Positions 44,105-55,503 of a stretch of DNA of 64,000 nucleotides are shown here, piece by piece (position 1 is the first letter of the stretch; the number at the start of each line of letters is the position of its first letter). The DNA is from Halovulum sp039180525 (GTDB lineage Bacteria; Pseudomonadota; Alphaproteobacteria; Rhodobacterales; Rhodobacteraceae). Under the pieces are notes generated by a model. That model was not told where the DNA came from and did no database searches. It saw only the letters and a list, made by a program, of their open reading frames with translations. Position numbers and translations under genes: made by a program. The stretch is from assembly GCA_039180525.1 (NCBI GenBank), contig JBCDDF010000014.1:3245-67244 (forward strand), read 5' to 3'.

Positions 44105-44692
44105 ATGCGAAGCGCGAGTATAGAGCGGCAGACGGCGGAGACGAAGATCGCCGTCACCCTGACCCTGGACGGGACCGGGGCCTATGACAACCGGACCGGG
44201 GTCGGATTTTTCGACCACATGCTGGACCAACTGGCCCGGCATGCGTTGATCGACCTGACCGTGCGCGCCGACGGCGACACCCATATCGACGACCACCACA
44301 CGGTGGAGGATACCGGCATCGCGCTGGGCCAGGCGCTGGCGCAGGCCCTGGGCGACAAGCGTGGCATCCGGCGGTACGGGTCCTGCCTGCTGCCGATGGA
44401 CGATTGCCTGATGCGCGCCGCGCTGGACCTGAGCGGGCGGCCCTATCTGGTGTGGAAGATCGACTTCACCGGAGAGCGGATCGGCACGTTCGACACAGAG
44501 TTGGTGCGGGAGTTTTTCACCGCCTTTTCAACGCATAGCGGCATGACGCTGCACCTGGAAAAGCTGGACGGCATCAACAGCCACCATATCGCCGAGGCCG
44601 CCTTCAAGGCCGTCGCCCGCGCGCTGCGCGACGCGGTGGAGACCGACCCGCGCAAGGCGAACGCCATCCCCTCCACCAAGGGCGCGCTGTGA
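44105..44692 (+). CDS. hisB: Imidazoleglycerol-phosphate dehydratase
   Basis: The sixth step of histidine synthesis; 195 residues, a monofunctional HisB. The two metal-binding motifs are DDHHTVEDTG and NSHHIAEAAFKAVARAL. The start at 44105 matches the family N-terminus (RSASIERQTAETKI). It overlaps hisH by four bases (ATGA is part of the GTGAGC junction). Confidence 0.96.
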   Translation: MRSASIERQTAETKIAVTLTLDGTGAYDNRTGVGFFDHMLDQLARHALIDLTVRADGDTHIDDHHTVEDTGIALGQALAQALGDKRGIRRYGSCLLPMDDCLMRAALDLSGRPYLVWKIDFTGERIGTFDTELVREFFTAFSTHSGMTLHLEKLDGINSHHIAEAAFKAVARALRDAVETDPRKANAIPSTKGAL

Positions 44693-45327
44693 GCACGGTC
44701 ATCATCGATTATGAAAGCGGCAACCTGCGCTCGGCCGAGAAGAGCTTTCAGCGCATGGCGACGGAGGTCGGCGGCGGCCCGGTCACCGTCAGCGCCGAGC
44801 CGGAGGCGGTGCGCCGCGCCGACCGCATCGTGCTGCCGGGGGTCGGCGCATTCGCCGATAGCCGGGCGGGGCTCGATGCGATCCCGGGCATGGTGGAGGT
44901 GCTGCAAGAGCGCGTGACAGCCGGCGCGCCGTTTCTGGGCATCTGCGTCGGTCAGCAACTGATGGCCGATATCGGCCGCGAACATGGGGCGGATGCGCCC
45001 GGTTTCGGCTGGGTGCCGGGCGAATGCGTGAAGATCGCGCCGGCGGATGAGATGTTAAAGATACCGCATATGGGCTGGAATGCATTGGATAATCTGGCGT
45101 CACACCCCGTGCTGGAGGGGATCTTCGCCGGCGATCACGTCTATTTCGTCCACTCCTTCCATGTGCGACCCGAAAGCGCCGCGCACCGGCTGGCGACAAC
45201 GGACTATGGCGGCCAGATCACCGCCATGATCGGGCGCGACACGATGATCGGCACGCAATTCCACCCAGAAAAGAGCCAAGCGACCGGTTTGCGGCTGATC
45301 GCGAATTTTCTGGGCTGGGCGCCATAG
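44689..45327 (+). CDS. hisH: Imidazole glycerol phosphate synthase glutamine amidotransferase subunit
   Basis: A class I amidotransferase of 212 residues supplying ammonia to HisF. The catalytic Cys lies in FLGICVGQQLM and His/Glu in GTQFHPEKSQ. It starts at GTG 44689 inside the hisB stop. hisA and hisF, which often follow, are absent; instead a GC hairpin and a convergent regulator gene come next, so those genes must lie elsewhere. Confidence 0.96.
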   Translation: MSTVIIDYESGNLRSAEKSFQRMATEVGGGPVTVSAEPEAVRRADRIVLPGVGAFADSRAGLDAIPGMVEVLQERVTAGAPFLGICVGQQLMADIGREHGADAPGFGWVPGECVKIAPADEMLKIPHMGWNALDNLASHPVLEGIFAGDHVYFVHSFHVRPESAAHRLATTDYGGQITAMIGRDTMIGTQFHPEKSQATGLRLIANFLGWAP

Positions 45328-45412
45328 CACATCGCGCCCTCCTGCGGCACCGATCCGGAAACCGTTGCGTCGCCCCTTCGCGATCCTCTTGACCGCTCCG
45401 TCACTCTTAGAA

Positions 45413-45441
45413 ACGCGCCCCGGATCACGTCCCGGGCGCGT
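45413..45441. terminator. GC palindrome between hisH and the WYL regulator
   Basis: Stem ACGCGCCC / GGGCGCGT with a 13-base loop, in the 183-base space between two convergent genes. It could end transcription from both sides; no T-run is seen. Confidence 0.45.
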
Positions 45442-45510
45442 CGCACCAAAGACGCCGGTGTTGTAGCCGAAAAGCGTTACCGTTTTCTCTACGAAATTCT
45501 CGGCAGCGCG

Positions 45511-46203
45511 TCAGTCCCGGCCACCGCAGGTGCGCTGATGGCGGTAGAAATCGGTCAGCGTGCGGCCGGGCTTGGGTCTGAACGGTCCGGCCTGCGCCCA
45601 GTCGCCGCCGATGCGGTCGACCCGGAACATTCTGAAATCATTGCGCAACTCGCACCAGCAGACCAGGGTCCAGACCTTGCCCCAGAACCACAGCCCCAAC
45701 GGGCGGATGATGCGGCGGGTCTCGACCTGTTCCAGGTCGCGATAGGCGATGTCGAGCCGGATCCGCCCGTCAATGGCGGCGTTGAGGTCGTCGATCCGCG
45801 TGCGCAACGCATCGGGCATGCCCCAGTTCATGGCATGCACCGCGACGGTCTGGGCCCGGGCGCGGGCGTCGGCGGGCAGCACCGCCTCGATCTTGACCAA
45901 CGCCTCCTCGGCGGCCAGCGCCATGGCCGCGCCGCCGAAGGCACGGATGGTGCGGGCGCCGGCGACCAGGGCGGCGATTTCCTCGCGCGTGAACATCAGG
46001 GGCGGCAGATCGAACCCCTCGCGCAGCAGATAGCCGACGCCGGCCTCGCCATCGATGGGCACGCCGGTCGATTGCAGGTCCGCGATGTCGCGATAGATCG
46101 TGCGTTCGGACACTTCCAGCCGTTCCGCCAGCCGCGCCGCGGTGGTCAAGCGACCGCCTCTAAGATATTGAACAATCTTAAAAAGGCGGTCGCTTCGGCG
46201 CAT
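45511..46203 (-). CDS. HTH/WYL-domain transcriptional regulator (YafY-like)
   Basis: 230 residues: an N-terminal HTH_11 winged helix (about 1-60, SDRLFKIVQYLRGG, then LAERLEVSERTIYRDIADLQ) and a C-terminal WYL ligand-sensing domain (about 130-230). It starts at ATG 46203, one base into the stop of the VOC gene (TAATG), so the two form a coupled operon. Such regulators usually control the adjacent VOC gene; the 26-bp palindrome upstream is the obvious operator candidate. Confidence 0.88.
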   Translation of the reverse strand: MRRSDRLFKIVQYLRGGRLTTAARLAERLEVSERTIYRDIADLQSTGVPIDGEAGVGYLLREGFDLPPLMFTREEIAALVAGARTIRAFGGAAMALAAEEALVKIEAVLPADARARAQTVAVHAMNWGMPDALRTRIDDLNAAIDGRIRLDIAYRDLEQVETRRIIRPLGLWFWGKVWTLVCWCELRNDFRMFRVDRIGGDWAQAGPFRPKPGRTLTDFYRHQRTCGGRD

Positions 46204-46580
46204 TACGAACCCTCGAACAGCCCGATCGAGTTGCCATCGGGGTCGCGGATATAGGCAAACCGCCCGGCCGGGATCTCGATCGCCGTTGAGACCACCTTGC
46301 CGCCGGCCTCGGCGACGCGGGCGAGCGTGTCTTCCAGCTTGCCCGGCGCGGCCAGATGGATCGTCGGCCCCTGTCCCTCGGCTGCTGGAACGCCGGGGTA
46401 CAAGTGCCCGGCAACGCACGTCTTTTCGTCCTTGGGTTTAAAGGTCGCCATGGGGTTCGGGCCGGTTTCGTCCAAGACCAGATCGGCATCGGTGACGGCG
46501 TTGTAGAACGCCATAGCACGGCTGAGATCGGTCACCGGGATCTCCGTCCAGACGGTGAAATTCTGCGGTTTGAAGGCCAT
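46203..46580 (-). CDS. VOC-family (glyoxalase/bleomycin-resistance fold) protein
   Basis: 125 residues with two beta-alpha-beta-beta-beta modules (FTVWTEIPVTDLSRAMAFY and HLAAPGKLEDTLARVAEAGG, then IRDPDGNSIGLFE). VOC proteins of this type bind a metal and act on small electrophiles or drugs; the particular reaction is unknown. The ATG at 46580 matches the family N-terminus. It is the first gene of the VOC-WYL pair and lies 44 bases from a perfect palindrome. Confidence 0.87.
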   Translation of the reverse strand: MAFKPQNFTVWTEIPVTDLSRAMAFYNAVTDADLVLDETGPNPMATFKPKDEKTCVAGHLYPGVPAAEGQGPTIHLAAPGKLEDTLARVAEAGGKVVSTAIEIPAGRFAYIRDPDGNSIGLFEGS

Positions 46581-46624
46581 GTCCAAATCCTTAACAGGTT
46601 GCGAGACCTCCGTCTTGCCACACC

Positions 46625-46650
46625 CCTCCTGACAGCGTTCTGTCAGGAGG
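46625..46650. promoter_or_regulatory. Perfect 26-bp palindrome upstream of the VOC-WYL operon
   Basis: CCTCCTGACAG-CGTT-CTGTCAGGAGG: 11-bp arms without mismatch. Its place 44 bases before the VOC start and the TGACAG/CTGTCA half-sites make it a likely operator of the WYL regulator. There is no T-run on either side that would suggest a terminator. Confidence 0.6.
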
Positions 46651-46668
46651 AATGGGCGCAAATGTCGA

Positions 46669-46711
46669 TGCCAGCAAGCGTATGGCATGCGTATGGCAAG
46701 CGTCTGGCAAG
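46669..46711 (+). repeat. 11-bp iterated repeat, copy 1 (three units)
   Basis: Three tandem units GCGTATGGCAT, GCGTATGGCAA and GCGTCTGGCAA, preceded by TGCCAGCAA. A shorter copy with the same boundaries is at 60338. It lies 69 bases before the pepN start. Confidence 0.6.
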
Positions 46712-46779
46712 AGGATCGACTTTCGCCCACGCCGCCGCTGCGCTAGGCAGGCGCGAGACTGCCGCCAGGAGCCTGCCCG

Positions 46780-49368
46780 ATGCGCACCGACCAGCCGCCC
46801 GCGATCCGCCTATCGGACTACCGCCCGCCCGCCTTTCTGGTCGACCGGGTGCACCTGAGCTTTCGGCTGGACCCGAAGGCGACCCGGGTGACGGCGCGGC
46901 TGGCGATGCGGCCCAACCCGGCCGCCGAGCCGGGCGAGGATCTGTGGCTGGACGGGCGCGAGTTGACCCTGATCGCGGCCCGGATCGACGGCGCGGACGT
47001 GACCCCGCAGATCGAACCCGAAGGGCTGCGCTTGCCCGCAGCAGCCCTGCCCGCGGGCGCGTTCGAATGGGTCTGCGAGACGGAGATCGACCCGCAGGGC
47101 AACCGGGCGCTGGAGGGGCTTTATACCTCGGCCCGCGGCGACAACCTGATGTATTGCACCCAGTGCGAGGCGCAGGGCTTTCGCAAGATCACCTATTTCC
47201 CCGACCGCCCCGATGTGATGGCGGTCTATACCGTGCGCATCGAGGGCGACGCGCCGGTGCTGCTGTCGAACGGCAACCCGGTGGCCAGCGGCCCCGGCTG
47301 GGCCGAATGGCACGACCCCTGGCCGAAGCCCAGCTATCTGTTCGCGCTGGTCGCCGGCGATCTGGTCAGCCACGACGACAGCTTCACCACCGCGTCGGGG
47401 CGCGACGTGGCGCTGAAGATCTATGTCCGGCCGGGCGACGAGGACAAAGCCGAGTATGCGATGGATGCGCTGAAACGTTCCATGGCGTGGGACGAGCGCG
47501 TCTATGGCCGTGAATACGATCTGGATCTGTTCATGATCGTGGCGGTGGAGGATTTCAACGCCGGCGCGATGGAGAACAAGGGGCTGAACATATTCAACGC
47601 CAAGTATGTGTTGGCGAGCCCCGAGACCGCGACCGACCGCGATTACGAATTGATCGAGGGCATCATCGCGCATGAGTATTTCCACAACTGGACCGGCAAC
47701 CGGATCACGTGCCGCGACTGGTTCCAGCTGTGCCTGAAAGAGGGGCTGACGGTGTTCCGCGACCAGCAATTCTCGGCCGATGAGCGCGGGGATGCGGTGA
47801 CGCGGATCGACAACGTCCTGGCCTTGCGCGCGCGCCAGTTCCGCGAGGATGCGGGGCCGCTGGCGCATCCCGTCCGGCCGGAAGAATATATCGAGATCAA
47901 CAACTTCTACACCGCCACCGTCTATGAGAAAGGCGCGGAAGTGATCCGCATGTTGCGCGCCCTGGTGGGGGCGGAGGGTTATCGCGCGGCGCTGGATCTG
48001 TATTTCGACCGGCATGACGGCCAGGCCTGCACGATCGAGGATTGGCTGACCGTGTTCGAGGACGCGACCGGCCGCGATCTGCGCCAGTTCGCGCGGTGGT
48101 ATTCCCAGGCCGGGACACCGCTGGTGACGGTTGCGGAGGACTGGGCGGACGGCGTGTTCACGCTGCGCCTGCGCCAGCAGACGCCCCCCACGCCGGGCCA
48201 AGCCGACAAGGCGCCGCAGGTGATCCCGCTGGCGGTCGGGCTGCTGGGCGCCGATGGCGCGGAGGTGGTGCAAACCCAAGTGCTGGAGATGACGGAGACC
48301 GAGCAGAGTTTCCATTTCAAAGGGCTGGCGGCGCGGCCCGTGCCGTCGGTCAATCGCGGCTTTTCGGCGCCGGTGATCCTGGAGCAGCGCATCGATGATG
48401 CCCGCCGCGCCTTTCTGTTGGCCCATGACACCGACCCGTTCAACCGCTGGGAAGCAGCGCGCGACTACATGCGCGCCATGATCGGGCGCATGGTCGCGGA
48501 CCCCAATCTGGCGCCCGACCCGGCGCTGATCGCCGCACTGGTGGCGGTGTTGGAGGACCAGGGGCTCGATCCCGCCTTCCAGGCTTTGTGCGTCGGCCCG
48601 CCCTCGGTCGAAGATGTGTTCCAGGCTTTGTCGCGCGACGGCGCGCGGCCGGATCCCGGGGCGATCCATGCCGCGACGGTGCGCCTGCAAAGGGCGCTGG
48701 CGGCGGCGATCCCCGATCTGGCCGGCCGCGTGGCGGCCTTGGACACCCCCGGGCCCTACACGCCCGAGGCCGGGGCCGCCGGGCGGCGGGCGTTGCGGGG
48801 GCGGCTGATGGCGCTGCTCACCTGGACCGAGCCGGCGGCAGAGACGGCGCGCGCCGCGTTCGATGCGGCCGACAATATGACCGAGACCATGCAGGCGCTG
48901 GGCCTGTTGATCCGCGCCGGGCAGGCCGGGGCGGCGCTGAGCGCGTTCTATGACCGCTGGCGCGCCGACCCGAACGTGCTGGACAAGTGGTTTTCGGCCC
49001 AAGCCACCGCGACCCCGCCGGGCCAGGCGGTGGAGGCGGTGGCGGCGCTGACCGGGCACGCCGATTTCGACTGGCGCGTGCCGAACCGGTACCGGGCGCT
49101 GATCGGCGCCTTCGCCGCCGGCAACATGGCGGGGTTCCACCGCGCCGATGGCGCGGGCTATGCGCTGGTGACCGACTGGCTGATCCGGCTCGACCCCGTC
49201 AACCCGCAGACCACCGCCCGGCTGGCCGGCGTGTTCGAGACCTGGCGCCAGTTCGACGAGGACCGCCAGGCGCTGATGCTCACGCAGTTGCAGCGGCTGG
49301 CCGACCTGCCCGACCTCAGCAAGAATACCGGCGAGATCGTTGCCCGTATGCTGGAGGCGCAGGGCTGA
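46780..49368 (+). CDS. pepN: Aminopeptidase N (M1 metallopeptidase)
   Basis: 862 residues, the usual size of the proteobacterial PepN. The exopeptidase motif GAMEN is at about 263 and the zinc motif HEYFHNW at about 298 with the distal Glu in LCLKEGLTVFRDQ. It removes N-terminal residues from peptides in the cytoplasm. The start at ATG 46780 fits RLSDYRPPAFLVD, the family opening. A TerB-like and a small membrane protein gene follow. Confidence 0.95.
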   Translation: MRTDQPPAIRLSDYRPPAFLVDRVHLSFRLDPKATRVTARLAMRPNPAAEPGEDLWLDGRELTLIAARIDGADVTPQIEPEGLRLPAAALPAGAFEWVCETEIDPQGNRALEGLYTSARGDNLMYCTQCEAQGFRKITYFPDRPDVMAVYTVRIEGDAPVLLSNGNPVASGPGWAEWHDPWPKPSYLFALVAGDLVSHDDSFTTASGRDVALKIYVRPGDEDKAEYAMDALKRSMAWDERVYGREYDLDLFMIVAVEDFNAGAMENKGLNIFNAKYVLASPETATDRDYELIEGIIAHEYFHNWTGNRITCRDWFQLCLKEGLTVFRDQQFSADERGDAVTRIDNVLALRARQFREDAGPLAHPVRPEEYIEINNFYTATVYEKGAEVIRMLRALVGAEGYRAALDLYFDRHDGQACTIEDWLTVFEDATGRDLRQFARWYSQAGTPLVTVAEDWADGVFTLRLRQQTPPTPGQADKAPQVIPLAVGLLGADGAEVVQTQVLEMTETEQSFHFKGLAARPVPSVNRGFSAPVILEQRIDDARRAFLLAHDTDPFNRWEAARDYMRAMIGRMVADPNLAPDPALIAALVAVLEDQGLDPAFQALCVGPPSVEDVFQALSRDGARPDPGAIHAATVRLQRALAAAIPDLAGRVAALDTPGPYTPEAGAAGRRALRGRLMALLTWTEPAAETARAAFDAADNMTETMQALGLLIRAGQAGAALSAFYDRWRADPNVLDKWFSAQATATPPGQAVEAVAALTGHADFDWRVPNRYRALIGAFAAGNMAGFHRADGAGYALVTDWLIRLDPVNPQTTARLAGVFETWRQFDEDRQALMLTQLQRLADLPDLSKNTGEIVARMLEAQG

Positions 49369-49500
49369 CAATCGGGCGTTGATCGGCCGCGAGCACCCCA
49401 AGCGCCGTTAACCACAGTGAGGCGCCGACGCCGCAATCGCGCCATACCTTCGCGCCGATCCCGGGCTATGCCGGATGCCGTGTAACGAGGGACAAGCGTG

Positions 49501-50034
49501 ATGCACATTCTGATCGGGCTCGCCGCTTTGGCCGGGGCGGCGTATTTCTGGTACTGGCGGGCGCGCAACGCGGCGGACATGGCCGGCCATCTGGCCGGCG
49601 CGGCGCAGGACGTCCGTCTGGCGGCGCGGCGCTTCGGGTTCAAACGCAAATCCAACATACACCCGGTCGACGGGATCGACGATTCGCGTGTGGCGGCCGC
49701 CGGAGTGCTGGCGGCGCTGCTGGCGCAGGACGGGCTGGCCACCGAAGAACGGCGCGCGCGGCTTTTGGTGCAGATCCAGTCGGTGTTCGAGATCGACAAG
49801 ACCCAGGCCGAGGAACTGGTCGTGCTGGGCGGCTGGCTGGTCGGGCAATGCGGCACGCCGGGCGCGGCGCTGCAACGGCTTGCGCGGCGGCTTTATCAAT
49901 TGGCCGGAGAGGCGGCGCGGCCCGATACCGAACGGATGATCCGCGCGGTCTTCGAGGATCGCGACGGCGCCCTGCCGCCGGCGGTCGAAGAGGGTTTGGG
50001 CGATCTGCGCGCGCGGTTCGGGGTGCGGTCATGA
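49501..50034 (+). CDS. Membrane-anchored TerB-like protein of unknown function
   Basis: 177 residues: an N-terminal hydrophobic segment (HILIGLAALAGAAYFWYW) and a helical domain with AAAGVLAALLAQDGLATEERRARLL, resembling the TerB fold. The function of such proteins is unknown. It overlaps the next gene by four bases (ATGA). A GTG directly before the ATG is an alternative start. Confidence 0.65.
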   Translation: MHILIGLAALAGAAYFWYWRARNAADMAGHLAGAAQDVRLAARRFGFKRKSNIHPVDGIDDSRVAAAGVLAALLAQDGLATEERRARLLVQIQSVFEIDKTQAEELVVLGGWLVGQCGTPGAALQRLARRLYQLAGEAARPDTERMIRAVFEDRDGALPPAVEEGLGDLRARFGVRS

Positions 50035-50456
50035 GCGGCCCGCTGGCGCACCGCACCCATGCGCGGCGCACGCTGGCGCTGGTGCTGACGGCGGGCGGGC
50101 TGATGCTGGCCGGTGCCGCGGTGTTCGTGGCGCCGCCGATCTGGTCGGCCTGGCTGATGTGGGTGCCGCTGGCGGCATTCCTGGCGATGTCCCTGGGCCT
50201 GATGGCCGCGGAGCCGGTCGACGGCATGATGCTGGGCGCAGAGGCCTGGGTTTTCGAGGGCCCCGGCGCGCCGGCGCCGATCGCGCTCGGCGATATCGAC
50301 CGGGTGGTAATCCGGTCCCTGACGGGTGGGCCGGATACGGTTGTGGTGCATCTGACCGATGGCCGCAGCGTGATGCCGCCGCCGCGCTGCCTGCCCCCCG
50401 CGGCCCCGCTGCGCGCGGCCCTGGCCCGCGCCGGGCTGGAGGTTGCGCCGGTCTAA
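50031..50456 (+). CDS. Small membrane protein of unknown function
   Basis: 141 residues with two hydrophobic segments (LALVLTAGGLMLAGAAVFVA and MWVPLAAFLAMSLGLMAAE) followed by a soluble domain resembling a PH-like or DUF barrel (IALGDIDRVVIRS...VVVHLTDGRSV). No family was recognised. It is coupled to the TerB-like gene. Confidence 0.65.
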   Translation: MSGPLAHRTHARRTLALVLTAGGLMLAGAAVFVAPPIWSAWLMWVPLAAFLAMSLGLMAAEPVDGMMLGAEAWVFEGPGAPAPIALGDIDRVVIRSLTGGPDTVVVHLTDGRSVMPPPRCLPPAAPLRAALARAGLEVAPV

Positions 50457-50602
50457 GACGGATGGCCGCCGGCTTTTTCGCAACGGGCGGCGACGCAGGT
50501 CGTGCAGCGCGGCCCGCTGGGCCGGGCGGCAGCGCCCCTTGCCCCCCTGCCCCGGGCTGCCTAAAAGCTGGCGCGCATGCATCGCCCAAAGGACGCCGCC
50601 CC

Positions 50603-52144
50603 ATGCCCGACAGCCCCGCCGAAACCTCAGGCATCGCCGCGCTGGACTTCACCCCGCCCGCGCCCAAGGTGATCGCCGGCGCACGGGAAGACTGGGAAAT
50701 CGTCATCGGCATGGAGGTCCATGCCCAGGTCAAATCGGCGGCCAAGCTGTTCTCGGGCGCCGCCACCGCGTTCGGCGGCGAGCCCAACGCCCATGTCAGC
50801 CTGGTCGACGCCGCGATGCCCGGCATGCTGCCGGTGATCAACGATTTCTGCATCGAACAGGCGGTGCGCACCGGGCTGGGGCTGAAGGCGCGGATCAACC
50901 TGACCTCCGCCTTCGACCGCAAGAACTACTTCTACCCCGACCTGCCCCAAGGCTATCAGATCAGCCAGCTCTACCACCCGATCGTCGGCGAGGGCGAGGT
51001 GCTGGTCGACATGGGCCCGGGCGTCGCGCGGCGGGTGCGGATCGAGCGCATTCACCTGGAACAGGATGCCGGCAAGTCGATCCACGACATGGACCCGGGC
51101 GTTTCCTTCGTCGATCTCAACCGCACCGGCGTGGCGCTGATGGAAATCGTCAGCCGCCCCGATATCCGCGGGCCGGAAGAGGCGGCCGAATACGTGCGCA
51201 AACTGCGCCAGATCCTGCGTTACCTGGACACCTGCGACGGCAATATGCAGGAGGGGTCCCTGCGCGCCGACGTCAATGTCAGCGTCTGCCGGCCGGGCGA
51301 TTACGAACGCTATCAGGAGACGCAGGATTTCGCCCATCTGGGCACGCGCTGCGAGATCAAGAACATGAACTCGATGCGCTTCATCCAGGCCGCGATCGAC
51401 TACGAGGCAAAGCGCCAGATCGGCATCCTGGAGGATGGCGGCAGCATCGACCAGGAAACCCGGCTCTACGATCCGGGCAAGGGCGAAACCCGGTCGATGC
51501 GGTCGAAGGAAGAGGCGCAGGATTACCGCTATTTCCCCGACCCCGACCTGCTGCCGCTGGTGCTGGATCAGTCCTGGGTGGATGGGATCGCCGCCGGCCT
51601 GCCCGAGTTGCCGGATGCGAAGAAGGCGCGGTTCCTGCGCGACTACGGCATGACCGAATACGATGCCGGGGTGCTGACGGCGGAAACCGCGAATGCGGCT
51701 TACTTCGAAGCAGTGGCTGCGGGCCGTGACGGCAAGCTGGCGGCGAACTGGGTCATCAACGAATTGTTCGGGCGGCTGAACAAGGAGGGGCTGACGGTGG
51801 AAACCTCTCCGGTCGGCGCGGCGCAATTGGGCGGGGTGCTGGATCTGATCGCCTCGGATGCGATCTCCGGCAAGATCGCCAAGGACGTGTTCGAGATCCT
51901 CTGGACCGAAGGCGGCGACCCGGCGGAGATCGTGGAGGCGCGCGGGCTGCGTCAAGTCACCGATACCGGCGCCATAGATGCGGCCGTCGATCAGGTGATT
52001 GCGGACAACCCCGACCAGGTGGCCAAAGCCAAGGAAAATCCCAAGCTTGCCGGCTGGTTCGTCGGCCAGGTGATGAAGGCCACCGGCGGCAAAGCGAACC
52101 CCAAAGCGGTCAACGCGGCGGTGCGGGCCAAACTCGAACTGTAG
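50603..52144 (+). CDS. gatB: Asp-tRNA(Asn)/Glu-tRNA(Gln) amidotransferase subunit B
   Basis: 513 residues from ATG 50603. GatB activates the misacylated Glu/Asp on tRNA for amidation by GatCA ammonia. Signatures are WEIVIGMEVHAQV, NRKNYFYPDLPQGYQISQ-like FDRKNYFYPDLPQGYQISQ, MQEGSLRADVNVS and a C-terminal YqeY tail domain (NPKAVNAAVRAKL). gatA and gatC are not in the window. Confidence 0.96.
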   Translation: MPDSPAETSGIAALDFTPPAPKVIAGAREDWEIVIGMEVHAQVKSAAKLFSGAATAFGGEPNAHVSLVDAAMPGMLPVINDFCIEQAVRTGLGLKARINLTSAFDRKNYFYPDLPQGYQISQLYHPIVGEGEVLVDMGPGVARRVRIERIHLEQDAGKSIHDMDPGVSFVDLNRTGVALMEIVSRPDIRGPEEAAEYVRKLRQILRYLDTCDGNMQEGSLRADVNVSVCRPGDYERYQETQDFAHLGTRCEIKNMNSMRFIQAAIDYEAKRQIGILEDGGSIDQETRLYDPGKGETRSMRSKEEAQDYRYFPDPDLLPLVLDQSWVDGIAAGLPELPDAKKARFLRDYGMTEYDAGVLTAETANAAYFEAVAAGRDGKLAANWVINELFGRLNKEGLTVETSPVGAAQLGGVLDLIASDAISGKIAKDVFEILWTEGGDPAEIVEARGLRQVTDTGAIDAAVDQVIADNPDQVAKAKENPKLAGWFVGQVMKATGGKANPKAVNAAVRAKLEL

Positions 52145-52191
52145 AGCAAAAGCGGTTCAGATGGAAACAATCTGACCCTAGGATTTTGCTC
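52144..52191 (+). terminator. Hairpin immediately after gatB
   Basis: The outer arms GAGCAAAA / TTTTGCTC enclose an inner stem GGTTCAGAT / ATCTGACC with one bulged T. It begins on the last base of the gatB stop. The T-rich closing arm is compatible with termination. The motif is common in alphaproteobacterial intergenic DNA. Confidence 0.6.
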
Positions 52192-52220
52192 AAGCTATTG
52201 AATATGAACCAAAATTCTCG

Positions 52221-52241
52221 TTCAGACCGATTCAGTCTGAA
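52221..52241. repeat. TTCAGAC palindrome
   Basis: A perfect 7-bp stem TTCAGAC / GTCTGAA with a seven-base loop, related in sequence to the inner stem of the preceding hairpin. It probably belongs to the same dispersed family. Confidence 0.5.
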
Positions 52242-52330
52242 GCGGTCCTGGTCTAGCCCCCGATCCCCAGGGCGCGGCCCGCACATGTCGCCACCGCAAA
52301 AGAGATGCGGCGGAACCTCTGTGCGCCGGC

Positions 52331-52383
52331 GCTCCGTCCGTTCGCCCCTGAAATCCTCCACTGGAGGATTTCCGCGACGGGGC
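52331..52383 (+). repeat. 53-bp hairpin repeat, copy C
   Basis: The first of two tandem copies (62-bp period). The core stem is AAATCCTCC / GGAGGATTT with loop ACT, flanked by GTTCGCCCCTG and CCGCGACGGGGC. It differs from copy D at one flank base. The stem differs from copy A (1872-1924) by two compensated pairs. Confidence 0.75.
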
Positions 52384-52392
52384 CTTGCTGGG

Positions 52393-52445
52393 GCTCCGCC
52401 CGTTCGCCCCTGAAATCCTCCACTGGAGGATTTCCGCGACGGGGC
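52393..52445 (+). repeat. 53-bp hairpin repeat, copy D
   Basis: The second tandem copy, with the same AAATCCTCC / GGAGGATTT stem. It is followed at once by a partial GC-stem/T-run element (CTTCGTTCCCAAAATACTCC, minus orientation), the same pairing of the two repeat families as at 1837-1924. Confidence 0.75.
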
Positions 52446-52450
52446 TCACT

Positions 52451-52471
52451 CTTCGTTCCCAAAATACTCCC
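52451..52471 (-). repeat. Partial dispersed GC-stem/T-run element, copy 4
   Basis: Minus-strand GGAGTATTTTGGG then AACGAAG; the GC stem is altered to CCCCCCG. It adjoins the 53-bp repeats just as copy 1 does. Confidence 0.5.
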
Positions 52472-52579
52472 GGGGGGTGAGCGGCCGCCAGGCCGCGAGG
52501 GGGGCAGAGCCCCCCTTTTCCCGCCCGTAGGGCTCATCTCTTGCGCCGCAGGCGCGCTATTGGATCCGAAAGGACCTCC

Positions 52580-55345
<2,766 letters not shown>

Positions 55346-55428
55346 GGCTGTCTCCAGGCGTCAGGGATGGCGTTGCGTCAGATATGGCGAAAGAGTGGAG
55401 GTCGGGCAAGCCGGGCTCCGGAATTTGT

Positions 55429-55444
55429 GTACTATAGTATACTA
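55429..55444. promoter_or_regulatory. Overlapping palindromes between acnA and ccmA
   Basis: GTACTATAGTATACTA contains two overlapping perfect palindromes, ACTATAGT and TAGTATACTA, in the 158-base divergent spacer and in AT-rich surroundings. It may be an operator or the overlapping -10 regions of the two genes. No regulator can be named. Confidence 0.4.
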
Positions 55445-55503
55445 AAATCTTGCAAGTCTTTTCCGATCTTTGCGCCATCCGAATTTCCCCGTAAGCCCAG
55501 ACC

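Larger units (their letters stand above)
52145..52579. other. Repeat-filled spacer between gatB and acnA
   Basis: 435 bases with no gene. It contains in order a gatB-proximal hairpin, a second TTCAGAC palindrome, two tandem 53-bp hairpin repeats, a fragment of the GC-stem/T-run element, and GC-rich sequence up to the acnA stop. Confidence 0.75.

Noticed and set aside
46810..49401. 863-codon open frame antisense to pepN
   Set aside because: A shadow of aminopeptidase N, which carries GAMEN and HEYFH motifs in frame; the antisense translation has no family character.
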